Part shown: one piece after another, positions 34,536-44,607 of the stretch | Layout of the letters: the number at the start of each line of letters is the position of its first letter | Numbering within the stretch: position 1 is the stretch's first letter | Assembly (NCBI GenBank): GCA_013176395.1 | Contig: JABMLP010000008.1 | Location: forward strand, 930,001-994,000 | DNA from: Venturia oleaginea | Lineage: Eukaryota > Ascomycota > Dothideomycetes > Venturiales > Venturiaceae | Direction: 5' to 3' | DNA: 64,000 nucleotides | Position numbers and translations under genes: made by a program | Notes under the pieces: generated by a model | Databases searched by the model: none | What the model was told of the DNA's origin: nothing | The model's input: the letters and a program-made list of their open reading frames with translations, nothing else

Positions 34536-36124
34536 ATGCTCACCCGCCGAATATTTCAGCAGTTGACGGACAGTATCCTGCTGAATCGCCCATGCCAACT
34601 ACAATGCCTCTGCGCGCTGCCGTCGCCGTTGCGCCCCCCGTATCGGCAAGACCATAGAATACCTCAGTACCGCAATGCTTCCTCTTCCTCAACTCGCTGG
34701 AAATCACGCCAGTCCAAAGACCGCTTCTCCAAGGAAGCCAAAGTTCAAGGTCTAAAATCTAGAGCTGCTTTCAAACTGCTTCAAGTACAACCGACCTGGA
34801 GCCAATCCTATGCAGATCACTACTAACAGCGATGACTAGATCAACGATAAATACCACATCTTTTCCTCTTCCCAAACCGTCGTCGACCTTGGCTACGCTC
34901 CTGGTTCTTGGTGCCAAGTGGCAATTGCAAAGACCGGACCCAATGGCCGTGTATTGGGGATAGACATTTTACCTGTCCAACCACCAAAAGGCGTCAGCAC
35001 AATACAAGGCAACTTCCTAAGCCCAGCAGTACAAGAGGAAGTCAGAGCCTACGTCCAAGATCCCACCCGTGGCCGTCTAAAAAAGCGCTCCATAGTCTCC
35101 CAAACAGACGACGGAGCCGACGAAGAACTAGAAGAGGAGGAATTAGAAGAGGCTGAAAGGAGTTATCTCGAGTCGGAGCGACATGCGCATCTAGACACAT
35201 CCTCGGACACGAAATCACTGGGAGAAAAGGAGGGGGAAACGGCCAAGAAATTATCGCTCAAGCAGCGGGACGTGGAGAAGGGGAGAGTGGTGGATGTAGT
35301 GTTGAGTGACATGTCAGCACCCTGGGAGCAGACGACTGCGTTGTGGGTCAAGAGCGTCAGTAACCCGTATTACAGGCTGATGAATACGAGTGGCATTTCC
35401 TTTAAAGATCATGCTGGAAGTATGGTATGTTTGACCAGTTAAATCCCTCTCGCTACCTAGTCCAAGCAATTGCTGATTCGTTGCTGGTGGATAGGATCTC
35501 TGCATGGCCGCCCTCACATTCTGCTACGATACCCTACGAACCGGTGGACACTTCGTCTGTAAATACTACCAAGGAAACGAAGAAAAGGTTCTTGAGCGAC
35601 GACTGAAGAAGCTGTTTGACAAAGTCCACAGGGAGAAGCCCGAATCTTCAAGAAATGTACGTTTCCCATCTCCTTCCATGTCGATTCGTGCCGCGAATTT
35701 GTGTAGGAATTGCATTGCACCGGAACGCCCGACCACGCCACCTAAGATACAAGTAGGCCTAGGCTGTAAAGAGACCATCTATCTCTCAAACTCCTAATAT
35801 TTAATCTACCTCTTTGTTCATAACAGAGAGAGTAGCGAATTCTCAAACTAGGCTCGTTATTCCAAGACTATGTATACGTATAAGGCAAGGAGTTTGAGGG
35901 ATAGTACTCCTCTTTGATACCCAAGCCTACTAGTATCTGAAGTAACAACGAGCTCAGACGTATTTGATGAATGCAAGCTTTAGTCGAGTGGGTGACAAGC
36001 TCCCCATCCCGTTATTATGAACGCCGAGAACCACTAACGAAGCATCGCACAGGAGTCCAAGGAAGCATACTTTGTAGGCATCCGACGGAAAGAAACACCG
36101 ACCCGGCAAGAGATATTAGAATAA
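34536..36124 (+). CDS. MRM2: Mitochondrial 21S rRNA 2'-O-methyltransferase MRM2 (FtsJ family)
   Basis: Four exons: 34536-34784, 34840-35424, 35495-35656 and 36053-36124, 355 residues. Mrm2 uses SAM to methylate a uridine ribose in the peptidyl-transferase region of mitochondrial large rRNA. The RrmJ/FtsJ tetrad is present: Lys80 in 'SRAAFKLLQ', Asp in 'VVLSDMSAPWE', Lys in 'GGHFVCKYYQG', and Glu in 'ESKEAYFVGIRRK'. The last motif is reached only in a final exon across a 396-bp intron. SAM motif I is 'VVDLGYAPGSW'. A presequence-like N-terminus rich in Arg, Leu and Gln fits import. An acidic insertion ('DDGADEELEEEELEEAERS') separates the motifs. The oversized third intron is explained by an inserted inverted-repeat element. 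The gene converges with the coiled-coil gene at 36325. Confidence 0.93.
35750..35933. mobile_element. MITE-like element inside MRM2 intron 3
   Basis: The arms at 35750 to about 35800 and about 35888-35933 are inverted repeats of about 45 bp sharing AGTAGGC near the ends and CTCAAACTCCT inside. TA flanks both ends (35748-35749, 35934-35935). The 184-bp insert accounts for nearly half of the 396-bp intron, while the gene's other introns are 55 and 70 bp. Class inferred from the TA sites. Confidence 0.7.
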
Positions 36125-36324
36125 TGTAGTTGCAGCGAGATACCCCCACTCCAAACAATAATGTGTATATCTGGACAAAAATTTGCGCAATTGAAGATAA
36201 AACAAGAAGACGCGCTCAAAACTCCACATGTCCAGAACCCAGAACTTCCTAGTCCAACAATCTTCAGATTCAAAGGATCCCAACGAGAAATGCTTTCAAC
36301 CAAACCTCACACATTTTCAACTTC

Positions 36325-38718
36325 TCAATCTCCAATCATACTCTGCGCCAACGCCATGGCCTTCCTATCCTTCTTCAAGGGACTAAACTGAAATCCCTCA
36401 TCCTGAAGCACAACCTTCTGCGCAAGACCCTTCTTCAATCCAAACGCCCCGCCCTGAACAGCAAGTCCCCTCGCCTTAAAAAGTCCGCGTCCAGGAACCG
36501 GTTTGGCAGGAACTTTATCATCATCCTCATCCTCATCGAAAAGTGTCTTACCCAATCCACTACTCGAATTACCCAGTAACTTTCTCTTTTTCTTTTTCTC
36601 CGGAGCAGGTTCATCCGTGAATGTGGCAAAGGACATGAGAGATTTCCTCGGTTTATCTTTATTGCTTGTGTTTTTAGGTTTGAGCGTCAAGGCGACTTTG
36701 GTTGTTGTAGTTGTTTCCTTGTAATTTTTAGCTGCTGGTTTGGAGGGAGGAGGCTGTTCATCTTCATCTATTTCCTCTTCGACTTCTGGTTCGGGAATAG
36801 GCGTAGGTTGTTTCTGACTCGCATTCTCTTCTTCCTCTGTCACCTTCTCCAGTGTCGGGACAACAGCTTTGGAACGCTTCGGTTTGGGTTTCGAGTTCTG
36901 CTTGTCTGCGGATGCGGGTGCGAGGGGTTTCATTCTCGGCTTTGGTGGCGCCTTGTCTTTCTTTGCTTTCTTCGTTGGGACTGTTGGTGATGCTTCTGCC
37001 TCAGCTTCGGGCTCAATTGCTGGTGCGACCTCTTTCTCCGCCTGTTCCTCGTCACTATCTGGTCCCTCGGGCGCAAGAATCATCGTTCGATTCAGAAAAG
37101 GTGTAATTGAGAACGTCGATTTGTCACCAGGAGCCGTTGAAAAGCTATGCTTGCCTCGCTTAGCTGGTATAGCGTCACCGGGAGTTCCAATTGCTGCATC
37201 TGGGTCCATATGCGCAATCGGTCGTTTTCGAGGGTTCTTTGCCTTGGTGGTTCCTGCTGGATTGGCCCCGGCAGCCTCTTCGGCTGTCTGCAATTCCACT
37301 TCTTTCTCCTTCAACTTCTCTTTCGTCGACTTGAGTTTCGTGCGGAATGTAGCGAGTTTGTCCTCCAAGGTTGCTCGCTGGGCTTCGCCGGACGCTGTCT
37401 CCTTTTCAATGGCCTTCTCAGCGCGTTGACGCTCCTTCTTCTCGGTGGCCAATTCCTTGCGAAGTTCCTCAAGTTGGGCCTTGACCTTCTCGTTTACTTC
37501 GCCTGCAGACGTGTCTTTGGAGGCAGCTTTCTCCGCTCTCTGTCGTTCCTTCTTCTCTGTAGCGAGTTCCATGCGAAGTTCCTCGATTTGAGCCTTCGCC
37601 TTCTCATTGGCCTCGCTGACAGATTGTTCCTTGGATGCCTCCTTATTTGCGGACTTCTCTGCCCGCTGACGCTCTTTCTTCTCGGCAGCTAGCTCCTTGC
37701 GAAGTTCATCCAGCTGTGCTTTGGTCTTCTCTCTCGTCTCCTCAGCTGAGCCGAGTTTGGTGGCAGTGTTCTCTGCTTGTTGGCGCTCCTTTTTCTCTGC
37801 GATCAGCTCCTTGCGTAGCTCTTCTAGTTGCAACGTAAATTTGATTTCTCCCTCCTCTGATGCCGTATCCTTAGCCTCAGCCCTCTTAGCAGCCTTCTTT
37901 ACCGTCTTCAACTCCTGTTTCAGTGACTCCACCTCTTCCAAATGATCTTTTGCGGTTTGCTTGGCTTCACGAAGCTCTTTCTGAAGCTCTTCAATCTGTG
38001 CCTCGTATTGTGCGTGTTGTTCTCCTGATTTGCCAGACTTTGCAAACGCGCGTTCGGTAGTCCGCTTCGCATTTTCTAGCTCGACTTGCAATGTGCTGAG
38101 CTGTCGTTGTAGCGATAGTTTCTCGGCGAGAAGGTCCTGGTTTGAGGCAACTTGAGATCGTAGGTGTTCCACTTCGGGCTTGAGATTGCCCAGCTCTCGT
38201 GCGAAGGCGAGCTTTTCGCGCAGGACTTTGGCGCTGTCGTTTGAGAATCCGTTCATGACTGATACTTCGGCCTGGGGGTTGTTAGTTGGGATGTCAACAG
38301 GAGCATCAACAGAACATACCTCCGCTGCCTCCAATTCTCGAGTCTTAAGCCGTAACTCGTTATTCAATTGCTGGACTGTAGCATCTAATTTTCCGGTCTG
38401 AGCAACAGCGTCTTCCAAATCCTGAGTGATTCCGTCGGCGCGTTCTTCCTCCTTGGCTAATTGTTCGTGGAGTTCTTCGATTTCATCCTCCATGACTGCG
38501 ATCTTGAATCGCAGCTTCCGAATGTCTTCGTCCTTGGCGACTCCTTCGACGATACGCGAGCTGCGTTCGTAATTCAATTCGAACTTTGTGGTTTGTAAGG
38601 TCTGCATGAGCTGCATTGTTGTTAGATAGATAGTTATAGGGACAGAAACCGCGTCTTGTACCTCTGAAGCTTCTGAAATATTAGGACTGGCGGAGGCCAT
38701 GGCAACCTTTGCAGCCAT
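36325..38718 (-). CDS. Long coiled-coil, probably nuclear protein with a basic/acidic C-terminal half
   Basis: Minus-strand exons 38662-38718, 38320-38610 and 36325-38271; introns of 51 and 48 bp are multiples of three without stops, so the unspliced frame is open for 797 codons, but the spliced product has 764. Residues from about 20 to 450 form a coiled coil. It includes about five tandem copies of a 36-39 residue unit built on 'EELRKELATEKKERQRAEK'. Then come likely nuclear signals ('KNPRKRPIAHM'), the short conserved-looking block 'SFSITPFLNRTMILAPEGP', long Lys/Pro/Glu low-complexity tracts, and a C-terminus 'GFQFSPLKKDRKA'. This layout suggests a kinetochore, spindle or chromatin scaffold, but no named family was recognised. 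It is divergent from OST3, 224 bp between the starts. Confidence 0.8.
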   Translation of the reverse strand: MAAKVAMASASPNISEASEVQDAVSVPITIYLTTMQLMQTLQTTKFELNYERSSRIVEGVAKDEDIRKLRFKIAVMEDEIEELHEQLAKEEERADGITQDLEDAVAQTGKLDATVQQLNNELRLKTRELEAAEVCSVDAPVDIPTNNPQAEVSVMNGFSNDSAKVLREKLAFARELGNLKPEVEHLRSQVASNQDLLAEKLSLQRQLSTLQVELENAKRTTERAFAKSGKSGEQHAQYEAQIEELQKELREAKQTAKDHLEEVESLKQELKTVKKAAKRAEAKDTASEEGEIKFTLQLEELRKELIAEKKERQQAENTATKLGSAEETREKTKAQLDELRKELAAEKKERQRAEKSANKEASKEQSVSEANEKAKAQIEELRMELATEKKERQRAEKAASKDTSAGEVNEKVKAQLEELRKELATEKKERQRAEKAIEKETASGEAQRATLEDKLATFRTKLKSTKEKLKEKEVELQTAEEAAGANPAGTTKAKNPRKRPIAHMDPDAAIGTPGDAIPAKRGKHSFSTAPGDKSTFSITPFLNRTMILAPEGPDSDEEQAEKEVAPAIEPEAEAEASPTVPTKKAKKDKAPPKPRMKPLAPASADKQNSKPKPKRSKAVVPTLEKVTEEEENASQKQPTPIPEPEVEEEIDEDEQPPPSKPAAKNYKETTTTTKVALTLKPKNTSNKDKPRKSLMSFATFTDEPAPEKKKKRKLLGNSSSGLGKTLFDEDEDDDKVPAKPVPGRGLFKARGLAVQGGAFGLKKGLAQKVVLQDEGFQFSPLKKDRKAMALAQSMIGD

Positions 38719-38942
38719 AGTGGTTTGTAGATGCTATCACTGTTCTCTCATAGGTGTATGTATGCAGATGTCTGGTGTTTGGGCGAGCAGTAAACAAAGC
38801 CTTAGCCACGCTCCCCCGTGATTATTCTAGCGGGCACCCACTAAATTGGCTGCACCCCTGTAATCACGTCCCATTCAAAGCCGCAACGTGGAGCTTACGA
38901 CTTCGAATTGCGAAGCTTCGATCCTTCAAGCAACAATTCACA

Positions 38943-40074
38943 ATGAGAGCCTCACAGTTGCTCTCAGCGCTCCTGCTACCCCTAGCTGCTCTCGCCGCCA
39001 AAAAACCAACAGACGCCTTCGGAAAGGCCAATGCGAAGTCGTTCCCCATAAAGCTTGACGACGACAAGTTCGCCGAGCTCACAAAGACACCGAGAGATTA
39101 TGCTTCCGTCATTCTATTGACTGCGTTGGAACCCAGATATGGATGTATAGCTTGCCAAGACTTCCACCCAGAATGGCTATTGTTAGCCCGGAGCTGGCAG
39201 AAGGGGGATAAGTCTGGATCAACGAGGACCGTTTTCGCAACCTTGGACTTTGCCGATGGGAAAGGGACTTTTCAATCCGTATGTTATGATCAAGAGTTGG
39301 GAAGATAGACAACCATGCTAATTGGACATACAGCTGAAACTCCAGCATGCGCCTGTAATGTTGATATTCCACCCAACCTCTGGTCCAAACGCAAAGGCCG
39401 ATACTACTCCCACTCGTTTCGATTTCTCCGCTGGGTAAGGTACGATACTCGTAGAGCATTGGAAGATACTGACAAAAAGTAGACAGCAGACCGCCGATTC
39501 TATCCACGCCTGGATCAGGCGTACACTTCCTGAGGGCAAGAAGCCCCCTGTATCGCGACCATTCAACTATGTCAAGGCTGTAGCCATCACCACCGCCGTT
39601 CTCGGCTTCGTCTCCTTCTTCACCGTTGCCGCACCGTACGTCGCTCCACTCGTTCAGAACAGGAATCTTTGGGCTGCCATCAGCTTGATCGCTGTTCTCC
39701 TCTTCACGAGTGGACATATGTTCAACCACATCCGGAAGGTCCCATACGTGTCTGGTGATGGAAAGGGTGGTATCAGCTACTTTGCTGGAGGTTTCCAGAA
39801 CCAGCATGGTATGGAGACACAGATTGTTGCTGCCATTTGTACGTTGACTATGATCCGCAACTCTTAGACTTGATGCGCTAACAATAAGCTAGACGGTGTC
39901 CTCTCATTCGCAGCAATAACCCTCGCCATCAAGGTCCCACGCATAGCCGATGCCAAAACACAAGGAGTCGCCGTCATGGCCTGGTCCGCTGTCATCTTTC
40001 TGATGTACAGCTTCCTACTCAGTATTTTCCGTTTCAAGAATGGAGGATACCCATTCTTCCTTCCACCATTCTAA
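38943..40074 (+). CDS. OST3: Oligosaccharyltransferase subunit OST3/OST6
   Basis: Exons 38943-39278, 39334-39434, 39483-39838 and 39893-40074 (introns 55, 48 and 54 bp), 324 residues. Ost3/Ost6 is the thioredoxin-like subunit of the ER oligosaccharyltransferase and holds substrate cysteines during N-glycosylation. A signal peptide (residues 1-19, 'LLSALLLPLAALAA') leads to a lumenal thioredoxin fold with the redox motif Cys68-Ile-Ala-Cys71 ('RYGCIACQDFHPEW'). Four membrane spans follow, starting near 'VAITTAVLGFVSFFTVAA' and ending 'FLMYSFLLSIF'. The C-terminus 'GGYPFFLPPF' is the family's own. OST3 and OST6 cannot be told apart by sequence alone. It works downstream of RFT1, also in this window. 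Confidence 0.95.
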
Positions 40075-43044
40075 ATGCGGGGCGAAGACAAAATGAAGAG
40101 CTGGATTTTTTTGGATTTGGAGCATGCATCAACGCTGCTTGTGTATCATGTGTGGCAATATCGATCGCGCGGCTGGGCGTAAGCGTTGGCGTTGATAATT
40201 GACATGGAGTACAGGCTCTGGCAAAGGGGCCAAAAGGTTGGTAAAGAAGGCATTTTATACTCGTTTCTTGGTATCAGACACATACAATGGAAAGAGCCAC
40301 AGTGGGCTCATGGCTTCATCGCCCTCTTGCATATTATAAAATCCCGTTGATACCTTCCGGTTTGTGATCCCACGTCGCAAAGTCGATAGCGTTCAACGTG
40401 TAGCAGGTAATCTCTAAGATTGAATTGTCAGAAACTCATCAATAAGGAGATGTAATTGGCCACCATGAATCTAAAAGAGATAAGGGGAAAGAATTGGTTT
40501 CCTGAAAGCGCGTCGTGTTACTCCCTCGCTCTTTGAGAAATCGCTGAAGTTTATGTGTCGGGCACTTAACACCAGCACCTTCAGCCAGAAGTTCATACAC
40601 AGCTTCAAGTCTCCATGTAGACGCAGCAGAGTTGGCAGTGCCGCCGCTCACACTTGCAAACGATCACTAAGATCGACACTCGAGTATCAGGCGAGGAGGG
40701 AGCTTCCCATTGTTAACTAGGAGCAGACTGAGAAATCGAGGATATCGCCCTCTTTATATTATCTCTGGGATTGAACCTTTCATCCAAGTGGTTGTCACAA
40801 GGTTTGGAAACTTTATGGCTCTCCGCGCTGGATGGTTTTATATGTATGGGTGGGAGTTTGAGCGAAACGAACAAGACTTGTGGATGGATGTTGATGGGTG
40901 TTGTAGAACGAGTACAGATGTAGCTCTGACTGGTTGAAGCGGACCATTAGATGGGTGAGCCTTGTAACCGTCGACCTGTATCGTTGAGATGTTGTAGAGT
41001 TATTCGGAAAATAATGATTTTTGTGGACGAGAATGGGTGGGACTTTGTTCTTGGCTTTTGACTTTTGTGAGATGGCTTTTGTACTTGGATGTGATCTACC
41101 ACGATGTCCAGATCTGAGAGTGGAGGGCTGCTTGTTCTGGGTGGATATGAGGCTAGGAAAATTATTATGATTGTTTACTTGTGAGGAGGCAAAACGTGGG
41201 GGAAATCGGGATTGGTTTCGTGATTATGAGAGAGATGGGTTTGTCTACTATCTATTCTTTGCTTTCTTGTCGGATCGAACATGCATAACCTGAGATTTGA
41301 GGTATAGCTTCTCGTCTGGTATCTGTTGATCAAGGGGGGTATCCATAAATCTCTAGTCCAATTCTTTGACTCTTTGCTTCAGCAAAATCCTCGGTCAGTT
41401 TCAATCATCCACAGGAAAATGAATCGTTGCTACTCGGGAGTGCATCTGGTTTCGGGATGAAAGAACTTTGGGCGTCATTTAGAGCTTGATATTTGATAGA
41501 CGAATGCGGTCAATATTTCTGTTTGATTGTAGTTCTTCACGTTGAACATGCAGTTTCCATTCAGCACCCGGATCTTTGACCTCGGAAAACTTCAAATATC
41601 AGATGAGAGTATTATCTCATAAATCGAATAGCTGCATAACGGCTGAAGGTTATTGGTTATCGTAAATGATTGGAGAACCCTATTTGCCCATCAATTGCAA
41701 TGTATGGGTCGATTAAATCGGATTCGGTAGCTCACTACCCAAGACTGCGTTGGATAGGATATAAAACTGAGTTCCGTATCTGGTAAAAGTAAACCGAAAT
41801 GTTACCGCGACACATAGCGATGATGTTTAACTTGAGTGAAGGCCTGTCTGATTTGATACAAGATCGCGCGAGATGGAATCAATATTGAAGCTTGTGATGG
41901 TTGAACCGCTGTTCACCCACAAGTGTGATTATCTTATGGCAAGTTTCTTTTGTATGAACATGTCCTAACAGGGAGGCAGATCCATTAGAACCGTATCCAA
42001 TATGGTCTGATGTCTTACACGAGTAAGACAACTAAAAGTCTGTCTTCAGAGAAGTAAGTTTGGGGTGAGATGCCTGAGCTATTCTCATCATCGGAATTGG
42101 TTGTTTGGCCTTGAAAAGATTCGAAGAAAGCCTCGAGTGAGTCAATGCTAGAGTAGGGAGTTTGAGGATCTGGTCTTATGGAATGGACTGGACTTGAAGG
42201 CGGAACTACTGTGGTGTGCGTGGTTTCGTCTTAGACAAAAAGTTTTGGGCCACAAAACTAGTGGTAACTGAGATTCTCAGTCAATGCCTGGCATCCTAGA
42301 AATGGTATTCTGTCGTGCAGAGCCCGAAGGTGGAGCAGAGCAAAGATGCAGTTGCAGATAGAGCCCAAAAGATAAGTAAGAATGCAACAACTAATATACT
42401 CGATCCAACACACATTGCGTACCATCTCTTCGCCGGAAAAGAAATCAAGAACAAAACTCACCAAAGAAATCCGAAGTATTTTGGAAAGGAATTACCTCCT
42501 AGTCATCAGCGCTTACACGCTATTCCGAGCGCGGATACTGTTTCATCAAAAGTACATGTTCCGTTCATGCAGAAGATCCGTTTAGCGTCTAACACACTTC
42601 TCCCGGTAGAGCGTGAACTTTGTTTCCCTAGTCTGGTGTAACGAAGATCTTATGGGCATGGATGGATTACATCGAGTCAGGAATGTTAAACATTTAAATA
42701 GAGTGGATAGTGACTGAGTAGTTGTTTGAAAGTGACAGGAACAACAGGGATGGACCATCGAGGATAGGAGAATGGGACGACGTGAGAAAGAGGGTTTATA
42801 ACAATCGACTTTGGCTGGTAGGTTTGAGCTACGTTGACTTCTGGTTTGTGGAAGTGCCTTTTCAGCTGGTTTGAAGGAGGCATGTAGCTTGTCTTCTTTT
42901 TGTGGGATCGTCTCAATTTCATCAGCCACGCATACAGTGCATTGAACACGTGCGAAGATTCTGAGTTTGAGACAATCCCCTTTCTGTGAACAAGATTTCT
43001 GCGGTGTGTACTTCGGTGGATCCGGGCTCCGCAGTAATAAATTA

Positions 43045-43226
43045 ATCGACGCTGATCTGATTTTAGCTACGGCCCTTGGATATTTAATGACACGCAGCAA
43101 AAGTACTGCTATGTAGTATACTTCTCTGATAATACAACCGAAGCACAATGATACCTCTTAAGTAACACTTTTGCTCCGTATCATTAAATGTCCAAGGGCC
43201 GTAGCTAAAATCAGATCAGCATCGAT
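43045..43226. mobile_element. MITE-like element with ~60-bp near-perfect inverted repeats
   Basis: The left arm at 43045-43107 and the reverse complement of 43165-43226 agree at nearly every position, including 'GCTGATCTGATTTTAGCTA' and 'CGGCCCTTGGA'. TA flanks lie at 43043-43044 and 43227-43228, within a larger ATTAAT symmetry. The arms are far better conserved than those of the other elements here, which suggests a young insertion. Confidence 0.8.
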
Positions 43227-44542
43227 TAATAAGAGAGGGGGTCTAAGGCTAGGAACGAGATAATATGGTAGCTTGTCGGTTGAGGTGTACGGCCAGTAAG
43301 ATCTCGACATCTCGACACGAAATCATGAGCAGGTCAGACGACGATCTGTCTTTCATCGCTTACAGCCGAAAAGATCAACGTCAGCTCAATCCGGAATTCT
43401 TATCTTTCAAAAGCGGTTATGCGAGCAATCGGAGTTCGCAGCTTCGAGAACAACGAACCATCGATCGAGCTGATGGTGTGGTGGTGGATGCAAGGCAACT
43501 GCAAGTAGGATATCCCGTCCGTCCCGCTATTTCCTTGCTTGATGCTGCAAGGCGCAAGGCGCAAAGAAGCAAGTACCGAAGTCAACCTGGTTGCTCCATA
43601 TTTCTTGTGGTTTTGTTCTTTGTTTTTGAAATGGAATAAGGCGGTTGCGTTCTTGCGCCCTTGCCATGGTTCGGAAGATGAGGTGGTGTCAAATGGAATG
43701 GAGGTAACGGTAAGCCGTGGTTTTGCTGGACGTGCTGATGAGAGTGGTGGTTAGCAAGGCAGCACGGGCGATCAATGAAAATTCAACATAATATGTCATT
43801 TCTAGTGTGGAATTGATCGGTTCGGAATCCAGAACCTTGGTGTGCGCCCAGAGAAGAACAAGATGTTAGTCTGAATAATTGTCTACCAAGGTGGTAGGTT
43901 GTTGAACGTAAGACTGGCGTGGTCGAGCAAGCACTTAGCCCCCGAAAGCAGTGACTGCTATTACTAGACAAGCTGTTTGACATGTCAACAATGCGATGTC
44001 AGACCTGGACATGTTCCAAAATAAGATGCTATTGGGTGTTGGGAATACGAATTCATTGGAGTGGCTGCTGAACGAACTATAGGTTTGCTGGAGAGAATAA
44101 TGAGGAAGGAATTTGTGTAAATGTCTCACTATGTATTTATCTAGATATGTGTTCCCATGTCTCAGCGCCCCGCGCGACCAACTGATGGCATTGCCCATGA
44201 CAAAGCAGATGGTATTTGGAGTAGCTGAGCTGGTCGTTATACAATGTACAAGTCATGACGTCTAAGTGCTTGATGCAACTCGGCAGCCAGCTGAAGGGCC
44301 TTGTGTGGGTATATGCGAGGTTGTAAAATAGTGGGAGCGGAAGTACATGATGTACTGCGGATGCTGGCAGCATGAATAGCTCCCGCTGTGCGTTCTGAAG
44401 TTGCATGTTGCAGCGTGCTTGATGGTGTGCATTACTTGGCAGCAAATTACAGTGACATCTGCACCGAAGACAGCGTGGTAGGCTTGGATCATGGAATCCG
44501 CGTGGCAGTGTTTAATGGGAAGTAGATGCCGACTTCGGTTCG

Positions 44543-44607
44543 AGGTGGCAGGTGGCGGGGAGCAGGTGGCAGGGAGCAAAGTGGCAGGAGCAGGTGGCAG
44601 GGAGCAA
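44543..44607. repeat. G-rich minisatellite (AGGTGGCAGGGAGC-type)
   Basis: Imperfect tandem copies of GAGCAGGTGGCAGG with variation in spacing. Confidence 0.75.
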
